DNA from: JAFRXK01 sp045603305
Lineage (GTDB): Bacteria; Bacillota; Clostridia; Lachnospirales; Lachnospiraceae
Direction: 5' to 3'
Assembly (NCBI GenBank): GCA_045603305.1
Contig: JAZULV010000006.1
Location: forward strand, 1 to 18,306
DNA: 18,306 bases
Part shown: positions 15,701-18,306 of the stretch, piece by piece
Position numbering within the stretch: the first letter of the stretch is position 1
Layout: each line of letters opens with the position of its first letter
Program-made: the position numbers and the translations under genes
Notes under the pieces: generated by a model
Database searches by the model: none
What the model was told of the DNA's origin: nothing
Seen by the model: only the letters and a program-made list of their open reading frames with translations

Positions 15701-15937
15701 TACACCTGTGTGGTAAATAATATACCTAAGGCAAGCTACTCTACAAATATCGCAGCCCGTCCATACATCACATACAAGGATGTTAACGGTGCAGAGCATA
15801 CATATTACTATACAGAGAATGGCAGCAGTTCCGGTGCCTATGCTACAAGTATCACAAGCGTAAGTAATGCACTTTATAATCTTTCATCAACAAGCAGTGC
15901 TATTAAGAGCTGGATTGAGGCTAATGTATTTAACTAA
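12773..15937 (+). CDS. Secreted modular GH99/GH71-like glycoside hydrolase
   Basis: 1054 residues. Signal peptide about 1-35 (ends KAEA-AS). A beta-sandwich domain covers about 37-185. The catalytic part (about 200-600) has the GH71/GH99-like pattern: FAGYQVWHHAGETPGDWVHW, RQMGWCAEAGLDGVAIQRF, LFYICYDLNG, VNGKPVVEIWGVGY, VIGGVPNGWTGG and LNAVYFAMLDEFEEAT. The two glutamates E529 and E532 (DEFEEAT) match in spacing the paired catalytic Glu of GH99 (WNEWHE-type). GH99 enzymes are endo-alpha-mannosidases/mannanases; relatives in the 99-like group are often uncharacterised, so the substrate is open. Then a jelly-roll CBM-like domain (about 600-775), an InlB B-repeat (about 780-857: YTVTYVSNGSTV to TLYAGW) and a C-terminal domain (about 860-1054) with GAQIRINDPSGLRFVTRIS and ARPYITYKDVNG. 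No anchor is seen. It stands as a single gene. Confidence 0.82.
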   Translation: MKTLRRFMAVLLCMVMALSTVVQLLGTDEGTKAEAASSIGNVVASISFANGGVSENGIRLVNTSDTNAEGYTVMDYIGGSSCRKIPSSKYMYLIVDKNIINANDNNLIISVTYYGNNANTLWFNYNSTIADYSGADFSKVKEDAWITTKVVLTNASFRAAQNNSADFRLGFNGSDNYIKEITIAKGALDPDSEAVPARTGSTISEFKGKSFAGYQVWHHAGETPGDWVHWSYGNVAGPGYGVQQHILSFPDLSEIYEDNSIAKYNTNFANLGNGQPTKLYNDKDKSVIDRQMGWCAEAGLDGVAIQRFVGGLGRSVTLGETSYLSHIKNACEKTGELFYICYDLNGSESDIVKCLKTDWVYEIEQDTALTSSPNYATVNGKPVVEIWGVGYNMGVSVSQLLEIITFFQSRGCYVIGGVPNGWTGGTTSFGDCTPVYKALDCVSPWTIGVYNNVSGAENYYNNIMKSDYAYCKANGMDYLPVCFAGSGNWLNSNGTLSHTNREGGKLLWEQVTNAKELGLNAVYFAMLDEFEEATNLINGAVDYFDIPTDDYFETFSGDGIWVSSDYYLRLAGVASDMLRGQIAKTDYIPIEYSNGPLYFRNSFESRTFTMYQNQTTGTFTMPIDAGMYKNYQYQSSNVSNASVAIEKNRNYSKSGDYALKITGNANNSSAVYEYVTNETKIKVNSGMKLTYSQYALNTNGQKVGVDLIFSDGTKLSDYQSLATVNGTGSYKDVTVSFGTGSVVGKTITGIALRYAGNASGTFTSYFDNVIIEDGVAQPETPTYTVTYVSNGSTVGTQSYKQGSAVTLLDAPSQNGKIFAGWFTENVNLNSVSAVTSAKSKAANITSLSGNTTLYAGWINIGTVSADSKDFTVSASSVSAFELAGAQIRINDPSGLRFVTRISSNLVSEIEALNSANSGLRPTSASDKGIGYGTVATLASKVTNTTLVKDTSAVNVVSGMCVCPAVNNIAAYNGYIYYTCVVNNIPKASYSTNIAARPYITYKDVNGAEHTYYYTENGSSSGAYATSITSVSNALYNLSSTSSAIKSWIEANVFN

Positions 15938-15958
15938 ATAACACTTTTTATTTCTAAG

Positions 15959-15988
15959 GTGCAGGCTGCTTAAGCAGCCTGTGCTTTT
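15959..15988 (+). terminator. Rho-independent terminator after the GH99-like gene
   Basis: An 11-bp stem (15959-15969 with 15974-15984, two G-U pairs), including the palindrome GCAGGCTGC/GCAGCCTG, closes on TTAA and is followed by TTTT. Confidence 0.8.
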
Positions 15989-16053
15989 GCTTGAAAAAGC
16001 TTATGAATGAATATGACTTGTAACTCAAAACAGGTTAAAAGTAAAAAAAACAG

Positions 16054-16082
16054 TTGCCATATTTAAACGTTTAAGGTAAACT
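16054..16082 (+). promoter_or_regulatory. Promoter of the GH3 gene, overlapped by an operator
   Basis: TTGCCA (16054-16059) and TAAACT (16077-16082) are separated by 17 bases. The perfect palindrome at 16063-16074 fills the spacer, as expected of a repressor site that blocks RNA polymerase. Confidence 0.45.
16063..16074. promoter_or_regulatory. LacI-type operator in the GH3 promoter spacer
   Basis: TTAAACGTTTAA is a perfect 12-base palindrome with the central CG typical of LacI-family operators. It sits between the -35 and -10 elements of the GH3 promoter. Confidence 0.5.
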
Positions 16083-16090
16083 ATATCTGG

Positions 16091-16102
16091 TGAAACGTTT
16101 TA
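16091..16102. promoter_or_regulatory. Second LacI-type operator near the GH3 transcription start
   Basis: TGAAACGTTTTA contains the 8-base palindrome AAACGTTT (16093-16100), the same core as the first site, with centres 28 bases apart. It falls at or just after the expected transcription start. Confidence 0.45.
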
Positions 16103-16117
16103 TGGGAGGAGATATTT

Positions 16118-18085
16118 ATGAAACTAATTAATAAGATTGTTGCAGTATCACTTGTTTTTGTGATGATTGCAGGTGTGATGCTTACCGGTTGTAAGAATGA
16201 AGAACGGGAACTTACCGAGCGTCAAAAGTTAGAGGTTATTCCTGAGGATGCTATTTATAAAGATGCTTCATATTCTGTTGAAGAGAGAGTTGCGGACCTT
16301 ATGACTTATATGACACTTGAAGAAAAAGCAGCTCAGATGGTTATGGCAGAGAGAAATGTAAAATCAGGCGGAATAGCACCGGTTCAGCTTGCCGGATACC
16401 CGTTAGGCTGTATTTTAAGTGGCGGCGGTTCTGCTCCGGATTCAGGTAATACATCAGAAGACTGGGCGAACATGATAAATGCTTATCAGCAGGCAGCAGT
16501 GGAGAATACAAGACTTGGTATTCCGGTGCTTTATGGTGTGGATGCGGTACATGGTAACAGTAACGTATACGGAGTAACTATATATCCTCACAATGTAGGT
16601 ATTGGTGCAACAGGCGATCTTGAGCTTGCCGAGCGTATCGGTGCACTTACTGCAGAAGACGTAAGGGCAACCGGTGCTAACTGGATATTTGCACCTACCC
16701 TTGGTAACCCTCAGAATGTTACCTGGGGAAGAAGTTACGAGTGTTTCAGTGAGGACGCAGCGGTAGTTGCCCAGTTTGGTGCAGCCTATGTTAAGGGTAT
16801 TCAGGGTGTGCTTTCGGCAGAAGACTACCTTTCTTCTTCAAAAGCTCTTGCAACAGCAAAGCATTTCATTGGCGAAGGTTATACTATGAGTGGTATGAAC
16901 CAGGGTAATGTTAATATGTCTGCGGAAGAGTTTGATGAATTATTGGATAGCGGATTGATTGAACCATACAAAGCGGCCATAGAAAATGGTGTAAAGACTG
17001 TTATGGTTTCATATAACAGCGTAGATGGTTTGAAGTGTCATGGAAATAAGCATCTGGTTACTGATGTACTTAGAGGAGAACTCGGCTTTGAGGGTATAGT
17101 AGTAGGCGATTACAATGGTATTCAGCAGATTTCCACAGATAACAATACCTTTGAGGAACAGCTTCTTGTGGCTATCGATGCAGGTATTGATGTTACCATG
17201 GAACCATTTATGTGGAAAGAAATTATTGAATTAATCGTTGGTTATGTTGAGGACGGCAAGCTTTCAGAAGAAAGAGTTGATAAGTCTGTAGAAAGAATAC
17301 TTACTGCCAAGTTTGAACTCGGACTGTTTGAAGATCCATATGCCAATGAAGAACTCCTTGCTCAGACCGGTTCAGATAAGAGCCGTGAGGTTGCAAGAGA
17401 GGCTGTAAGAAAGTCTCTTGTACTTCTTAAAAATGATGTTATGGATGATGGACAGACCATCATGGAAGCTGTTAAGGACTATGATAATATATTTGTAGCC
17501 GGCAGAGGTGCAGATGATATGGGAATGCAGTGCGGCGGCTGGACTATCAGCTGGCAGGGACAGAATGGTGACTGCACAGAAGGCACAACTATACTTGAAG
17601 GTATTAAGGAAGTTGCCGGTGATGCTAAGACTATAACTTATAGTGAGGACGGCAGTGAGCTTCCGGCAGATGCCAAGGCTGCAATTGTTGTATTAAGTGA
17701 GCGTCCATACGCTGAATCAGATGGTGACGCAACCTACAACAGCCTTACCTTTATGAAGTCCCAGTGGCAGGTGATTGATACAATTCGTGAACAGAACCCT
17801 GACATACCTGTGATAGCATTATTTGTAACAGGAAGAACCTTAACTATAGCAGATTATATTGATAAAGTTGACGGTATAGTATGTGCATGGCTTCCTGGAA
17901 CTGAAGGTGCCGGTATCGCTGATGTAATGTTTGGTGACTATGATTTTACCGGTAAGCTTGCCTATACATGGTTCTGGCATGGTGAAGATATAAAGGACAG
18001 AGACGCTGAGGGCGTTTTATTCGAAGCAGGATACGGACTTACAAAGTCTGAGACAGAGGATATCCCTATGGAACCGGCTGCATAA
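16118..18085 (+). CDS. Glycoside hydrolase family 3 lipoprotein (exo-beta-glucosidase/glucanase type)
   Basis: 655 residues. A lipoprotein signal ends at LTGC with C25 as the lipid site, so the enzyme is anchored on the outer face of the membrane. The N-terminal barrel carries family landmarks: YGVDAVHGNSNVYGVTIYPHNVG (139-161), WGRSYECFSED (203-213), TAKHFIGEG (246-254) and IVVGDYNG (327-334), where D331 is the expected nucleophile. The second domain has CGGWTISWQG (472-481), SERPYAE (527-533, holding the likely acid/base E528 by comparison with barley glucan exohydrolase), AWLPGTEGAG and TGKLAYTWF. This is the ExoP-like branch that removes glucose from beta-glucans. A GGGAGGAG site precedes the ATG. 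Expression is likely controlled by a LacI-type repressor through the two upstream palindromes, and the gene ends with a strong terminator. Confidence 0.92.
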   Translation: MKLINKIVAVSLVFVMIAGVMLTGCKNEERELTERQKLEVIPEDAIYKDASYSVEERVADLMTYMTLEEKAAQMVMAERNVKSGGIAPVQLAGYPLGCILSGGGSAPDSGNTSEDWANMINAYQQAAVENTRLGIPVLYGVDAVHGNSNVYGVTIYPHNVGIGATGDLELAERIGALTAEDVRATGANWIFAPTLGNPQNVTWGRSYECFSEDAAVVAQFGAAYVKGIQGVLSAEDYLSSSKALATAKHFIGEGYTMSGMNQGNVNMSAEEFDELLDSGLIEPYKAAIENGVKTVMVSYNSVDGLKCHGNKHLVTDVLRGELGFEGIVVGDYNGIQQISTDNNTFEEQLLVAIDAGIDVTMEPFMWKEIIELIVGYVEDGKLSEERVDKSVERILTAKFELGLFEDPYANEELLAQTGSDKSREVAREAVRKSLVLLKNDVMDDGQTIMEAVKDYDNIFVAGRGADDMGMQCGGWTISWQGQNGDCTEGTTILEGIKEVAGDAKTITYSEDGSELPADAKAAIVVLSERPYAESDGDATYNSLTFMKSQWQVIDTIREQNPDIPVIALFVTGRTLTIADYIDKVDGIVCAWLPGTEGAGIADVMFGDYDFTGKLAYTWFWHGEDIKDRDAEGVLFEAGYGLTKSETEDIPMEPAA

Positions 18086-18107
18086 ATAGAATATAGAACA
18101 TGAGATT

Positions 18108-18142
18108 ATATCGCCCCTTTATGGGGCGATATTGTATTTTTT
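18108..18142 (+). terminator. Rho-independent terminator after the GH3 gene
   Basis: A perfect 10-bp stem, ATATCGCCCC (18108-18117) with GGGGCGATAT (18123-18132), is followed by TGTATTTTTT. Confidence 0.9.
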
Positions 18143-18272
18143 GTGAGGCTTATAGTATTAATTAAAGAATATGTCAATATTACCAAAGACAGCCGCATAT
18201 ATTGTAATGGGGAGTGATACAGAGAAAATAAACGATTAATAGTATAAAAAACAGCTTGTTTTGTTAAAAATG

Positions 18273-18295
18273 GCACGTTTTACTTAAACGTATAA
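18273..18295. promoter_or_regulatory. Operator-like sites before the next gene
   Basis: TTAAACGTATAA (18284-18295) differs by one base from the perfect palindrome in the GH3 promoter, and CACGTTTTA just before it resembles the second GH3 site. They probably belong to the control region of a gene beyond the window. Confidence 0.4.
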
Positions 18296-18306
18296 CCTAA
18301 AAAACA

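Overview
The window looks like chromosome from a low-GC Gram-positive Clostridia, most likely a fibre-degrading Lachnospiraceae (Butyrivibrio / Pseudobutyrivibrio / Roseburia type). Reasons: strong AGGAGG-type ribosome sites, short rho-independent terminators, a lipoprotein glycoside hydrolase family 3 enzyme, modular secreted carbohydrate enzymes ending in InlB-type repeats, a VanW-family secreted protein and an SpmA/SpmB pair. The genus cannot be fixed from the sequence alone.

Layout. 1-298: end of a secreted polysaccharide enzyme with a CBM6-like module. 405-836 (minus): small helical Cys-containing, ferritin-like protein. 998-4177 (plus): spmA, an alanine/glycine:cation symporter (AGCS) gene and spmB; the symporter carries a roughly 100-residue soluble insertion and is preceded by a possible 14-aa leader ORF that stops directly against its start codon. 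4337-7622 (minus): a compact accessory operon of unrecognised genes: a 275-aa protein with a faintly immunity-protein-like C-terminus, a 688-aa protein built from about four diverged repeats, and a 44-aa single-span membrane peptide found only by reading below the usual length cutoff. Between the last two lies a 59-codon open stretch in the same frame as the repeat protein, whose stop overlaps the peptide's ATG as ATGA.

7971-10519 (plus): a cytoplasmic fusion of a ParB-like domain and a BMP/PnrA-type binding domain, followed after 14 nt by a calcineurin-like phosphoesterase, probably one operon. 10637-12502: secreted VanW protein with its own promoter and terminator. 12773-15937: large secreted GH99/GH71-like enzyme with accessory modules. 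16118-18085: GH3 lipoprotein whose promoter contains palindromes of LacI-operator type; similar sites recur at the right edge of the window, in front of whatever gene follows.

How it fits together: the two ends are polysaccharide use at the cell surface (CBM6 enzyme, GH99-like enzyme, GH3 exo-glucosidase with a repressor-type promoter). The middle holds envelope and transport genes and a small-molecule-sensing plus phosphoesterase pair. The minus-strand block 4337-7622 is the least explained part and the best candidate for an undescribed system.
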